DNA of 64,000 nt from Treponema sp. (lineage in GTDB: Bacteria; Spirochaetota; Spirochaetia; Treponematales; Treponemataceae), in NCBI GenBank assembly GCA_024400915.1, contig JAKSLX010000014.1, positions 1 through 64,000 of the forward strand. The letters are read 5' to 3'. The number at the start of each line of letters is the position of its first letter. Position 1 is the first letter of the stretch. The translations under genes were made by a program, and so were the position numbers. Below, piece by piece: positions 16,190-24,421 of this stretch. The notes under the pieces were generated by a model. The model was not told where the DNA came from, searched no databases, and worked only from the letters and a program-made list of their open reading frames with translations.

Positions 16190-17641
16190 ATGAAAAAACA
16201 GATTTTTAATCCTTATATGCCTTCATGGGAATATGTTCCTGATGGAGAGCCTCATGTTTTTGGTGATCGTGTTTACGTTTATGGTTCTCACGATATGTTC
16301 AATGGTTGCGTTTTCTGTCTTGGAGATTATGTCTGTTATTCTGCACCTGTTACAGATTTGACAGACTGGAAATATGAGGGCGTGATCTACAGAAAGGACC
16401 AGGATCCTGTTCAGGATGGAAGAATGGTTCTTTATGCGCCAGATGTTACTGTTGGTCCTGATGGACGTTATTACCTTTATTACGTTTTTGACAAGGTTGG
16501 CTTTGTTTCTGTTGCCGTTTGTGACACTCCAGCTGGAAAATATGAATTCTATGGCCATGTTCACTACAAGGATGGAACAAGAATGGGAGACAGGGAAGGT
16601 GATATGCCACAGTTTGATCCTGCTGTAATCACCGAAGGAAATAAAACATACCTATATACCGGTTTTTGCGGTAATCACATGAAGGACAGAATCGGTGCGA
16701 TGGCAACAGTTCTTGGTCCTGATATGCTGACCGTTGAAGAAGAGCCTGTTGTAATCATTCCTGGTGATGAATATGCGAAAAAGGATGTTGTTGTGGAGAC
16801 AGGATGCAAGTATAAGCTGGATTCTGTTGAAAATTGGCCTGCATTCAAGAACCATGAATTTTTCGAGGCACCTTCTATCCGTAAGGTTGGTGACACATAT
16901 TATTTTGTTTTCTCTTCTGCCGTCATGCATGAGCTTTGCTATGCTACAAGCAAACAGCCAACCAGTGGATTTGTTTACGGTGGTGTCATTGTTTCAAATT
17001 GTGATGTCGGCATTGATTCTTATAAACCTGCTGACATGCCTGCCGCATACGGTGCGAACAATCATGGTGGCTTTGAGCTCATCAATGGCGAGTACTACAT
17101 GTTCTATCATCGTCACACAAACGGTAACTGGTATAGCCGCCAGGGATGTGCAGAAAAAATCAGGATTCTCGAGGATGGAACAATTCCACAGGTTGAAATC
17201 ACTTCCTGCGGTTTGAATGGTGGTCCTTTGAAGGCAGAAGGGGAATATGGAGCTTACATCGCATGTAACATGTTCGTTCCTTCAAATCCAAATAAATATG
17301 TGGGAGCTCACGGATGTCCGACAATCACCCAGGATGGTGTTGATGGGGACCAGAATCCAGGTTACATCAAAGACATTCCAGAAGGCACTGTGATTGGATT
17401 CAAATATTTTGAATTCAAGAATGTAAAGAAGATCACGATTACTACCCGCGGATATTTCTATGGCGGTTATGAAGTCAGAACAAAGTGGGACGGTCCTGCT
17501 GTAGGATTCATTGATTGTCTTTCCAGCAATTTCTGGGAAGAATATTCTGGTGAAGTTTCTATTCCTGATGGCGTTTCTGCTTTGTATCTTGTTTCAAAAG
17601 CATCTGGAAATGGTCAGCTTGCGAAAATCAAATTTAATTAA
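16190..17641 (+). CDS. GH43 family glycosidase with C-terminal CBM6-like domain
   Basis: A 483-residue protein. The five-bladed propeller of GH43 starts with NPYMPSWEYVPDGEPHVFGDRVYVYGSHD region; later blades include APDVTVGPDGRYYLYYV and QFDPAVITEGNKTYLYTGF. The acid residue is E226 in FFEAPSIRKVGDTYYFVFSS. The usual base Asp-Pro near the N-terminus is here Gly-Glu-Pro with Asp18 just before, so the catalytic base should be checked. Residues about 355-483 form a CBM6-like sandwich. The group cleaves xylo- or arabino-oligosaccharides. No signal peptide, so it acts inside the cell. GGAG precedes the ATG; a terminator follows. Confidence 0.88.
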   Translation: MKKQIFNPYMPSWEYVPDGEPHVFGDRVYVYGSHDMFNGCVFCLGDYVCYSAPVTDLTDWKYEGVIYRKDQDPVQDGRMVLYAPDVTVGPDGRYYLYYVFDKVGFVSVAVCDTPAGKYEFYGHVHYKDGTRMGDREGDMPQFDPAVITEGNKTYLYTGFCGNHMKDRIGAMATVLGPDMLTVEEEPVVIIPGDEYAKKDVVVETGCKYKLDSVENWPAFKNHEFFEAPSIRKVGDTYYFVFSSAVMHELCYATSKQPTSGFVYGGVIVSNCDVGIDSYKPADMPAAYGANNHGGFELINGEYYMFYHRHTNGNWYSRQGCAEKIRILEDGTIPQVEITSCGLNGGPLKAEGEYGAYIACNMFVPSNPNKYVGAHGCPTITQDGVDGDQNPGYIKDIPEGTVIGFKYFEFKNVKKITITTRGYFYGGYEVRTKWDGPAVGFIDCLSSNFWEEYSGEVSIPDGVSALYLVSKASGNGQLAKIKFN

Positions 17642-17662
17642 TTTCTGTTTCTGATGAAATTT

Positions 17663-17709
17663 AAAGGCATCGGTCTGGTTCTGATTGGAATTGGGCCGAT
17701 GCCTTTTTT
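17663..17709 (+). terminator. Terminator after the GH43 gene
   Basis: AAAGGCATCGGTC (17663-17675) pairs with GGCCGATGCCTTT and is followed by a T-run to 17709. It lies 22 bases after the GH43 stop and isolates that gene from the YitT gene. Confidence 0.88.
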
Positions 17710-17790
17710 GTTAGGGCAAATGGCATTCATAGGATTCGAATTTAGATTTGTAGAATCGTTGTTCCGTTATTATATTTATGTTATGGGAGT

Positions 17791-18651
17791 ATGTTGAAAA
17801 TTCGAATGAAAAATATCTGGAGACTTTCTTTGCTGATTGTGGCCTCGGTTCTGATGGCTGTGAACATCAATACTTTTGTGCATATTGGAGGTTTGCTGCC
17901 AGGTGGATTTTCCGGAATCACCTTGCTGTTGCAGGAAATCCTTAAAACCTATCTGAATATTAAAATCCCGTTCAGCCTTGTTTATTGGCTTTTGAATTTG
18001 GTGCCTGCCGCAATCTGTTTTAGAAATGTCGGAAAGAAATTCACTCTCTATTCCCTGATCGTGATTGTGCTGGCCGGTTTTCTTACAGATTTTATTCCCG
18101 GTCTTGATATAACACAGGATATCCTTCTTTGTGCGATTTTTGGAGGAATCATCAATGGTGTTGCAGTCTGTCTCTGTCTGTTTGCGGGAGCCACCAGCGG
18201 CGGAACGGATTTTATTTCCATCATAGTTTCGGAAAAAACAGGAAAGAGCATCTGGAATTATATCTTTATTGGAAATTGTGCGGTCCTTGTTGTTTTTGGA
18301 CTCCTTTTTGGATGGAACCGCGCTCTTTATTCAATAATCTTCCAGTATGTAAGCACACAGATCCTGAACATGCTCTATAAAAGATATCAGAAATCCACTC
18401 TGCTGATTGTTACGGACAAACCGTCGGAAATCGTATCTCTGGTTCGTTCCACCTTAAACCACGATGCTACCATTTTTACGGGAGAAGGCGGCTATACCGG
18501 AAAGGACAGGAAGATGGTCTATACGGTAGTTTCCAGCGATGAGGTGGAAAAGCTTACTTCTCTGATAAAGGATTGTGATTCATCTGCTTTTGTGAACATT
18601 CTGCAGACAAAGGTTTTGAAAGGAAATTTCTTTATGAGGAAAAATGACTAG
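17791..18651 (+). CDS. YitT family membrane protein
   Basis: A 286-residue protein with five or six membrane helices in the first 190 residues, including NTFVHIGGLLPGGFSGITLL (the DUF161 region) and GIINGVAVCLCLFAGATSGGTDFI. The C-terminal 90 residues are the soluble DUF2179 domain (TLLIVTDKP, GYTGKDRKMVYTVVSSDEV). This is the YitT/YvjA layout; function of the family is unknown, though members affect biofilm or metal phenotypes. A GGGAG lies one base before the ATG at 17791, so an in-frame ATG at 17806 is an alternative start. An iteron lies 27 bases past the stop. Confidence 0.9.
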   Translation: MLKIRMKNIWRLSLLIVASVLMAVNINTFVHIGGLLPGGFSGITLLLQEILKTYLNIKIPFSLVYWLLNLVPAAICFRNVGKKFTLYSLIVIVLAGFLTDFIPGLDITQDILLCAIFGGIINGVAVCLCLFAGATSGGTDFISIIVSEKTGKSIWNYIFIGNCAVLVVFGLLFGWNRALYSIIFQYVSTQILNMLYKRYQKSTLLIVTDKPSEIVSLVRSTLNHDATIFTGEGGYTGKDRKMVYTVVSSDEVEKLTSLIKDCDSSAFVNILQTKVLKGNFFMRKND

Positions 18652-18677
18652 CGGAAATTTTTTCGCCGTGAATTTGG

Positions 18678-18694
18678 GTGGATATTGGTAGTCA
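18678..18694 (+). repeat. Dispersed iteron between YitT and chemoreceptor genes
   Basis: GTGGATATTGGTAGTCA in the 225-base gap downstream of the YitT gene, 3.7 kb right of the main array. Confidence 0.6.
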
Positions 18695-18804
18695 TATTCA
18701 GATTCATGATTTCCTCTTTTTTCTATAACAAGAATTTATTAATGTAAGAACATCTAACCGCCTCTGACTCAGTAAAAATTTGTTTTATTACATGAAATTT
18801 AAGT

Positions 18805-18810
18805 TATAAT
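18805..18810 (+). promoter_or_regulatory. -10 box of the chemoreceptor gene
   Basis: TATAAT 66 bases before the chemoreceptor ATG. The best -35 is TTGTTT 19 bases upstream, a long spacer, so the promoter may need an activator. Confidence 0.45.
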
Positions 18811-18876
18811 GAATTCGAAATAAAAATATGAAAATGGGGTTCTGTTTTCATAAGTCTTATACAAAGAGAGAATGAA

Positions 18877-20745
18877 ATGAGTTTGTTCGGATTGTTCATG
18901 GTGTTCTTTGGAATTTCCACGATTGTCGGTGTTCCAATTTTATCTTCTTTTCAGGTTACACAGATCAAAGGTTCTACTTGGGGAGATTGGGTTTCTAGTC
19001 TGGCTGCGTCTCTTGGACCTGCTGCTGGTGTTTTTATTGTTGTATGCATCATCATTTATTTCTGGATGAAGCCTTTGACTCAGCTGTTGAAGGATGCTGA
19101 AACAAGGGAGCTTACTCCGGCTGAAAAAATGAAAGCTCAGAAAATCATGACCAGAACAAATGTCTTGACTGTAATCAGTATACTTCTTGGATATCCTGTT
19201 GGAAACGGTACGACAATCATCATCAAGACCATGGCAGGTAAGGTTAATTACAACAAGACTGACCTTATAGTGATTATGATTTTGATTTTCCTTTATGGAT
19301 TTACTGCAATCCAGTATTCCGTGAATTGTTTCAATTCCATGGCCAGAAAGCAGCTTGCCAAATTGAAGATTACAAGCACAGAAGGCATAAGGACCACCCA
19401 TTTTACCATTTCACTTGGTTTGACAATCGCAGATGTTGTTTTCCTTATGGGTTGGCATTTGTTCTGTTCCGGATATTCAGCTGTGAGAAATGAATGGGAG
19501 ATGGAATTGTTTATCAGAAAGGCTTTGTTCTCGTTGGGAGAATGTGTCTTTATTGCAACTCCTTTGGTATATCTGCTTTTGAGTCAGTTGAGAAAACGTT
19601 TCTATGAAACAATCCGACAGATTGAGATGCTTAGAAAAGGAGGTGACCTTGTTTCTCGTCTCAGCATCGGAACATTTGATGACTTTGGTGTTGTTATGAC
19701 AGAAATGAATAAGCTCATGGATTTCCTCCGTGATGCCCTTTCTCATCTCAGGGTTGAAAATTCAAATGTAGGACAAGGTGCTGATGATCTGTATATGGTT
19801 TCCGAAGCATCTTCTGCTGGTGTTGAACAGATTATTTCATCTTTTGGAAGGGTTCATTCAGAAAATGAACAGCAGGACAAGCTCCTCAACAATGCAAGGG
19901 TTAGTATTGAAAAGCTTAATGAAGACGCTATTTCTGCAAGCAACACAATGGAAGAACAGGCCCGTGATGAAGAGATGAACGCCGCTTCAATCACAGAAAT
20001 GGTAAGAAATATCCAGTCCATTTCTGAATTGATTTCAAGAGCACAGATCCTTTCCACAGAACTTTCCCAGTCTTCTGTTGCCGGTACGGAAGAGGTTGAA
20101 AAGACTCAGGCTGTCATTGATAAGATCGAGGAAAAATCAAAGAAGATGATCGAGGTCATAAATGTTATCCAGAAGGTTGCCACACAGACTAATCTTCTTG
20201 CCATGAATGCCGCAATCGAAGCAGCTCATGCCGGCGCCGCAGGTAAAGGTTTCTCAGTCGTTGCAGATGAAATTCGAAAGCTTGCGGTGAACACACAGAA
20301 CCAGGCAAAGAACATCAGCGATCTTATTACAGAAATCACTGAATCCATAGATATCGGATCCATCACAATGAAAGGCACAAAGAATCTGTTCTACAAGATT
20401 CAGGATGGCATTACGGAGCAGAATGAGGTTGTAAAGAAAATCAACGATACAATGGATACACAGTCTGCAAGTGCAAATATAGTTCTTGCAAAAGTTAATC
20501 AGATTTCAAGACAGATCCTTGATGTAAATCAGATCATCAAGAATCAGGCAAACTACACAAATGAAATCAAGTATGGAATCGAAGAGATCGTAAACCTTTC
20601 TGATAATGTAAATACAGCGATTGATGAGTCGGAAAATGTTATCCGCGTATTTGCAGGCTCAATCGAGACCGTTAAAGAGAAGGCAGAGGAAAACAGAAGT
20701 TCCGTTGAATCAATCACAAAGGAACTTAACAAGTTTACACTGTAG
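18877..20745 (+). CDS. Methyl-accepting chemotaxis protein with six-helix membrane domain
   Basis: A 622-residue chemoreceptor. Unlike the usual two-helix type, the first 240 residues hold about six membrane helices with only short loops (for example GVFIVVCIIIYFWM, TVISILLGYPVGNG, LIVIMILIFLYGFTAIQ). A HAMP-like linker follows near 255-290. The rest is a long coiled-coil with the hairpin tip NLLAMNAAIEAAHAGAAGKG and VADEIRKL. The receptor is expected to signal to CheA/CheW; the sensory input probably comes from within the membrane, as no periplasmic domain is seen. AGAGAG precedes the ATG. It is followed by two hairpin terminators. Confidence 0.9.
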   Translation: MSLFGLFMVFFGISTIVGVPILSSFQVTQIKGSTWGDWVSSLAASLGPAAGVFIVVCIIIYFWMKPLTQLLKDAETRELTPAEKMKAQKIMTRTNVLTVISILLGYPVGNGTTIIIKTMAGKVNYNKTDLIVIMILIFLYGFTAIQYSVNCFNSMARKQLAKLKITSTEGIRTTHFTISLGLTIADVVFLMGWHLFCSGYSAVRNEWEMELFIRKALFSLGECVFIATPLVYLLLSQLRKRFYETIRQIEMLRKGGDLVSRLSIGTFDDFGVVMTEMNKLMDFLRDALSHLRVENSNVGQGADDLYMVSEASSAGVEQIISSFGRVHSENEQQDKLLNNARVSIEKLNEDAISASNTMEEQARDEEMNAASITEMVRNIQSISELISRAQILSTELSQSSVAGTEEVEKTQAVIDKIEEKSKKMIEVINVIQKVATQTNLLAMNAAIEAAHAGAAGKGFSVVADEIRKLAVNTQNQAKNISDLITEITESIDIGSITMKGTKNLFYKIQDGITEQNEVVKKINDTMDTQSASANIVLAKVNQISRQILDVNQIIKNQANYTNEIKYGIEEIVNLSDNVNTAIDESENVIRVFAGSIETVKEKAEENRSSVESITKELNKFTL

Positions 20746-20767
20746 TTCAGATAACGGATAAAAATGA

Positions 20768-20807
20768 AAACGCCATCGAAACAGTTTGAGTTGCTTCGAT
20801 GGCGTTT
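20768..20807 (+). terminator. Terminator after the chemoreceptor gene (possibly bidirectional)
   Basis: AAACGCCATCGAA (20768-20780) pairs perfectly with TTCGATGGCGTTT (20795-20807). The T-run is short on the plus strand; on the minus strand TTTTC-ATTTTT follows, so it may also serve the convergent DUF4349 gene. Confidence 0.8.
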
Positions 20808-20825
20808 CTGTCTATGGTATATAAG

Positions 20826-20850
20826 CTCCTCGGAAACGGGGAGTTTTTTT
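20826..20850 (+). terminator. Second terminator in tandem
   Basis: CTCCTCG and CGGGGAG (one T-G wobble) close a GAAA tetraloop, followed by seven T residues. This backs up the hairpin just upstream. Confidence 0.8.
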
Positions 20851-20877
20851 AGTTGTGCTTTCCTGATTCATCGGAAA

Positions 20878-21804
20878 CTATTCCTTCTTTTTCTTAAGGA
20901 TCTTGATAAGTTTAACAATCAATCCTACACGACCAAAAAGCAGCCAGAAGAAGAATGCAAGAACTGCAAGCAAAGGAACTCCAAAGACGATGAAATAGAA
21001 GATTCCCATCAGCAATGAAGCCATGAAATTTACAAAATCGCTGCCGAATTTTCTGAAGTTTTCTCCTAAGTCTGGCCATTCAAAACCGCTGTCATTGAAG
21101 CCTGTAGGAAGCTCGATGCCGATATAGATTGTTGAATAGTCAACCTGATTTGAAAGTCGTTTAAGTCTTCCTTCCATAACTTCGATTTCTGAGATCACAT
21201 TGTTCAGCTGGCGTTCAATCTCGAGAAGATCCTTTATGTCCTTTGCCTGGGAAAGATATGATTCAAGTTTGTCCCGCATGATTTTCTTTGTGTCCAGACG
21301 GGTCTTCAAGTCATAGAAATCTTCTGTGACATCCTGGCTGTTTACCGAGCGATACTTTATTTTTCCAAGCTCACCTGCGGCGGTCATGGCTTCCTCAAAT
21401 TTTGATGAAGGAATCTTTACTGTCGCATGGTAGGAATATTCATAGGTCGATGAGTCTGTGATATAACCGCCAAAACTCTTCGCAAATTCTGTGATGAGAT
21501 TTTCTGAATTTGAAAGGGTGTCGCTTTCAAGTGTGATGTTTCCGGTCTTGATCAGCTTTCTTTCGACGTTGATGTTGTTGTTTCCATAGGCGGCTGATTC
21601 TTCCACATAGGATTCCATTTCCATTGCATCCGCCATAACGAAACTTGAATTTACGGTGTTCGCGGTTTTCATTTTGGCCATTCTTGGAGCTTCAACCTGT
21701 TTTGTAAGAACTCCGTTGTCAGCGTATTTTTTATTGCCACAACCAGCCAATCCAAAAAGGATCAATCCTGTTAATGCCATGATAGTGATTTTTCTTGCTT
21801 TCAT
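20878..21804 (-). CDS. DUF4349 domain lipoprotein
   Basis: A 308-residue protein with a lipoprotein signal (lipobox FGLAGC, Cys22) and the DUF4349 domain: RKLIKTGNITLESDTL, GGYITDSSTYEYSYHATVKIP, KIKYRSVNSQDVTEDFYDL, then a coiled-coil (RDKLESYLSQAKDIKDLLEIERQL) and VDYSTIYIGIELP. A membrane helix lies near 270-295 (FYFIVFGVPLLAVLAFFFWL) with a basic Lys tail. The protein is thus attached at both ends; function is unknown. It ends convergently with the chemoreceptor and is divergent from the SulP gene. Confidence 0.88.
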   Translation of the reverse strand: MKARKITIMALTGLILFGLAGCGNKKYADNGVLTKQVEAPRMAKMKTANTVNSSFVMADAMEMESYVEESAAYGNNNINVERKLIKTGNITLESDTLSNSENLITEFAKSFGGYITDSSTYEYSYHATVKIPSSKFEEAMTAAGELGKIKYRSVNSQDVTEDFYDLKTRLDTKKIMRDKLESYLSQAKDIKDLLEIERQLNNVISEIEVMEGRLKRLSNQVDYSTIYIGIELPTGFNDSGFEWPDLGENFRKFGSDFVNFMASLLMGIFYFIVFGVPLLAVLAFFFWLLFGRVGLIVKLIKILKKKKE

Positions 21805-21844
21805 ATAAACCTCACGAAATATATATCTTATAAAACAATTGTGG

Positions 21845-21903
21845 CTCTAATGTAACAAAAAATATTTTGGAAATCATTAGAGTTTTCTAAACTGGTTCTA
21901 ATG
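21845..21903. promoter_or_regulatory. CTAATG half-site repeats in the DUF4349-sulP divergent region
   Basis: CTCTAATG at 21845-21852, its complement CATTAGAG at 21875-21882 and TTCTAATG at 21896-21903. The last touches the -35 box of the SulP promoter. The arrangement suggests a shared repressor or activator site. Confidence 0.35.
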
Positions 21904-21904
21904 T

Positions 21905-21932
21905 TTGCATAAAATTCGTAACGTAGTAAAAT
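21905..21932 (+). promoter_or_regulatory. SulP promoter placed for a leaderless transcript
   Basis: TTGCAT (21905-21910), 16-base spacer, TAAAAT (21927-21932), then only six bases to the ATG at 21939. No Shine-Dalgarno is visible, so transcription probably begins at or next to the start codon. Confidence 0.5.
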
Positions 21933-21938
21933 GGAACC

Positions 21939-24101
21939 ATGACTTTTAAACCTTGCATCAACGCTAAAAACCTAAAAAATGATATTCTTTCCGGAATCAT
22001 TGTTGCATTTGTCTCAATTCCTATCGCAATGGGATATGCCCAGATCTCCGGACTTCCTGCGGTATATGGACTTTACGGTTCCCTGTTTCCTGTTTTGATT
22101 TATGGATTGCTTGCTTCCTCGCCTCAGTTTGTTGTTGGTGTGGATGCCATGCCTGCCGCTATGATCGGTTCGTCCCTTGCAACCCTTGGGATTGTTTCCG
22201 GTACTGATGCCGCTTTGCAGATTGTTCCTTCCATTTCTTTGATGGTCGGTGTGTGGTTTGTGGTTTTCCGAATTCTGAAGGCGGGAAGGGTAGTAAAATA
22301 CATCTCAAATCCAGTGATGGGAGGATTTATTTCCGGTGTTGGATTTACGATCATTCTGATGCAGGTTCCAAAGCTTTTTGGAGGAAATCCTTCGACTGGC
22401 GAAGTGGTGCAGCTTGTGGCAAACATCATCAGGGAAATTCCGAATTTCAATCTTCTTTCGTTTCTGCTTGGACTTGGAACAGTTGTGGTTATCCTTGTTT
22501 CTAAGAAATTCCTGCCAAAATTTCCAATGTCCATTGTTATGCTTGGTGTAGGGATGGTTCTGACTGCTGTGTTTAAGATAGATCAGTATGGAGTTAAATT
22601 GCTTTCTGCCGTGGAAGGCGGATTCCCACATTTCTATGTTCCTGATGTGCTGCTTCTCGGAAACCATTTTCTTGACTATTTTATTTTGAGCCTGACCATT
22701 TCCCTTGTTATAATGGCTCAGACCTTGCTGGCCTCAAACAGCTATGCTTCCAAATACGATTATGAGATCAACAACGATCAGGAGCTGGTTGCCTATGCCG
22801 CAATGAACATTACGGCCGGACTTACCGGAAGCTGTCCAATCAACGGCAGTGTTTCACGATCGGCCATCGCAGACCAGTTTTCCTGCAAGAGCCAGGTGAT
22901 GTCCATTACTGCTTTTATGACAATGCTGATTGTGACCCTTTTCTGCACAAGATTCTTTGTGTATCTTCCTGTACCGATTCTGACCGGGATTGTCATGGGC
23001 GCTCTTATCGGAATTCTGGACATTAAGCAGGCCAAGCGACTGTGGAAATGCAACAAGCCTGAATTCCTGATTTTTGCCATGGCATTTCTTGGTGTCCTGT
23101 TTTTTGGAACAATTTACGGAGTGATGATCGGCGTGATTCTTTCCTTCATGTCGGTGGTGAAAAAGGCTGTTGTTCCTCCACGGGCATTTCTTGGAAAAAT
23201 TCCAGGCCATCATGGCTATTATGATCTGAAGAGGAATAAGAGTTCCCGTCCGATCCAGAATACGGTGCTCTATCGTTTTGGCGGAAACCTGTTCTTTGCC
23301 AACATTGGCACTTTTGTGAATGATATTGAGGAAGCCGTTGCCGAAGACACAAAATTCGTGATTGTTGATGCAAGCGGCGTTGGAAACGTTGATATAACTG
23401 CGGTGGATAAGCTGATTGCCTTGTATGAGAAACTGTCGAAAAAGGGAATTCAGTTCTATCTTGCGGAACAGCAGGGACATGTGAACGATCTGATTCGTCA
23501 GTATGGTGGTGACAGGCTGATTGAGGAAGGTAAGGTTAGAAGGACATTGTCTCTGGCATTGCGAGCCTGTGGATTTGAGAAACCATATCCTCTTGAAGGA
23601 CTGACTGAGGGAACCAACTACAGCTATGTGGAATCCAGCGAGAAGCTTGCCGAATTCGAGTGGGCATTTGGAAAGGACGCCGAAGCAAAAATGGAACAGC
23701 TGGCAAACGAAATTGTGGAAAACATTTCTTCTTATGCGGCCAGCACCGATGCAGCCCAGATTGAAAAAATCGATCTTGCGGAAGTTGAGGAGAAAATCAG
23801 CTGGGGAAAAATCGGACTTTTCGACGAGGAGGAACTTCTCGAGCATCTTGAGATCAAGCTTGAGCAGCTGGTTTCTAATGGAAAGCTTTCCATGGAACAG
23901 CTTAAGGCACTGGAGAAGCTTATTGAGCACAGAAAAGAGGTTGTCGAGGAAAAAGTCAATCTTCTTAATCCAAAGGCGATCGAGCTCCTTCACAGGCGAA
24001 TGGAAATTGTTGAAAGCCATCTGAAAAAAATAAGTCCAAAGGAATTTGAGCACATTAAGGCATTCAAGGAAAATCTGCGTCAGAAAATCAGGAAGAACTG
24101 A
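21939..24101 (+). CDS. SulP family anion transporter with STAS domain and extended tail
   Basis: A 720-residue SLC26/SulP transporter. The membrane part (about 1-410) begins IVAFVSIPIAMGYAQISGLP, the SulP signature, and includes ACPINGSVSRSAIADQ-like SCPINGSVSRSAIADQ. A STAS domain follows (about 440-540: FVIVDASGVGNVDITAVDKL). Such proteins move sulfate, bicarbonate or dicarboxylates; the anion is unknown. Unusually, about 175 residues follow the STAS domain (545-720), largely charged and helical, with repeated LEHLEIKLEQL and MEQLKALEKLIEHRKEV segments typical of coiled coil. Length of ordinary bacterial SulP proteins is about 550-600. A promoter for leaderless transcription precedes it. 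Confidence 0.88.
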   Translation: MTFKPCINAKNLKNDILSGIIVAFVSIPIAMGYAQISGLPAVYGLYGSLFPVLIYGLLASSPQFVVGVDAMPAAMIGSSLATLGIVSGTDAALQIVPSISLMVGVWFVVFRILKAGRVVKYISNPVMGGFISGVGFTIILMQVPKLFGGNPSTGEVVQLVANIIREIPNFNLLSFLLGLGTVVVILVSKKFLPKFPMSIVMLGVGMVLTAVFKIDQYGVKLLSAVEGGFPHFYVPDVLLLGNHFLDYFILSLTISLVIMAQTLLASNSYASKYDYEINNDQELVAYAAMNITAGLTGSCPINGSVSRSAIADQFSCKSQVMSITAFMTMLIVTLFCTRFFVYLPVPILTGIVMGALIGILDIKQAKRLWKCNKPEFLIFAMAFLGVLFFGTIYGVMIGVILSFMSVVKKAVVPPRAFLGKIPGHHGYYDLKRNKSSRPIQNTVLYRFGGNLFFANIGTFVNDIEEAVAEDTKFVIVDASGVGNVDITAVDKLIALYEKLSKKGIQFYLAEQQGHVNDLIRQYGGDRLIEEGKVRRTLSLALRACGFEKPYPLEGLTEGTNYSYVESSEKLAEFEWAFGKDAEAKMEQLANEIVENISSYAASTDAAQIEKIDLAEVEEKISWGKIGLFDEEELLEHLEIKLEQLVSNGKLSMEQLKALEKLIEHRKEVVEEKVNLLNPKAIELLHRRMEIVESHLKKISPKEFEHIKAFKENLRQKIRKN

Positions 24102-24103
24102 TG

Positions 24104-24346
24104 GTGGATGATGGTAGTCGCTGTCGGTGGATATTCGTAGTCATATTGAGTGGACTTCAGTAGTTGTGGACATTGGTAGTTGATTGATTCAGGTTGCGAA
24201 GGCGTGGAAGGGTGCGGAGCAGTAAAACGAAGGTTTTACCGAGGGTAACCGAGCCCTGGAAGGCCGTTTTGTGGAAGGAAGTCCGCCCGATGTTGAATCA
24301 GAATGAAGTGGATGTGAGTAGTCATTCGGGTGGATGTTGGTAGTTG
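24104..24346 (+). repeat. Second iteron cluster (6 copies)
   Basis: Plus-oriented 17-bp iterons start at 24104, 24127, 24150, 24166, 24308 and 24330. Spacings of 22-23 bp repeat those in the main array. The first overlaps the end of the SulP coding region. The cluster is 9.6 kb from the origin and flanks copy 2 of the 122-bp element. It may be a copy-control (handcuffing) locus or a displaced origin fragment. Confidence 0.75.
24166..24287 (+). repeat. 122-bp element, copy 2
   Basis: About 95% identical to 14534-14655. The 7-bp hairpin stem is kept intact (24222-24239) while its loop differs (GAAG against GAAA). The next iteron follows 142 bases after the first in both copies. Confidence 0.8.
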
Positions 24347-24408
24347 TGGAAAATCGATTTGTTCAATTCTAGGAAATCTCACTTATATTAAATTTCTGTC
24401 AGACTTTC

Positions 24409-24421
24409 TATAATCGTTTCT
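24409..24421 (+). promoter_or_regulatory. -10 box seven bases before the GH10 start
   Basis: TATAAT (24409-24414) is followed by seven bases and then the ATG at 24422. A -35-like TATTAA lies 17 bases upstream. There is no Shine-Dalgarno, suggesting a leaderless mRNA. Confidence 0.5.

Larger units (their letters stand above)
24102..24421. other. Non-coding region with second iteron cluster
   Basis: A 320-base gap before the GH10 gene without a supportable gene. It holds six iterons, copy 2 of the 122-bp element and a leaderless-type promoter at its right end. Confidence 0.8.

Noticed and set aside
22854..24053. 399-codon minus-strand frame
   Set aside because: Lies opposite the SulP gene, with low-complexity His/Lys-rich sequence and no family match.
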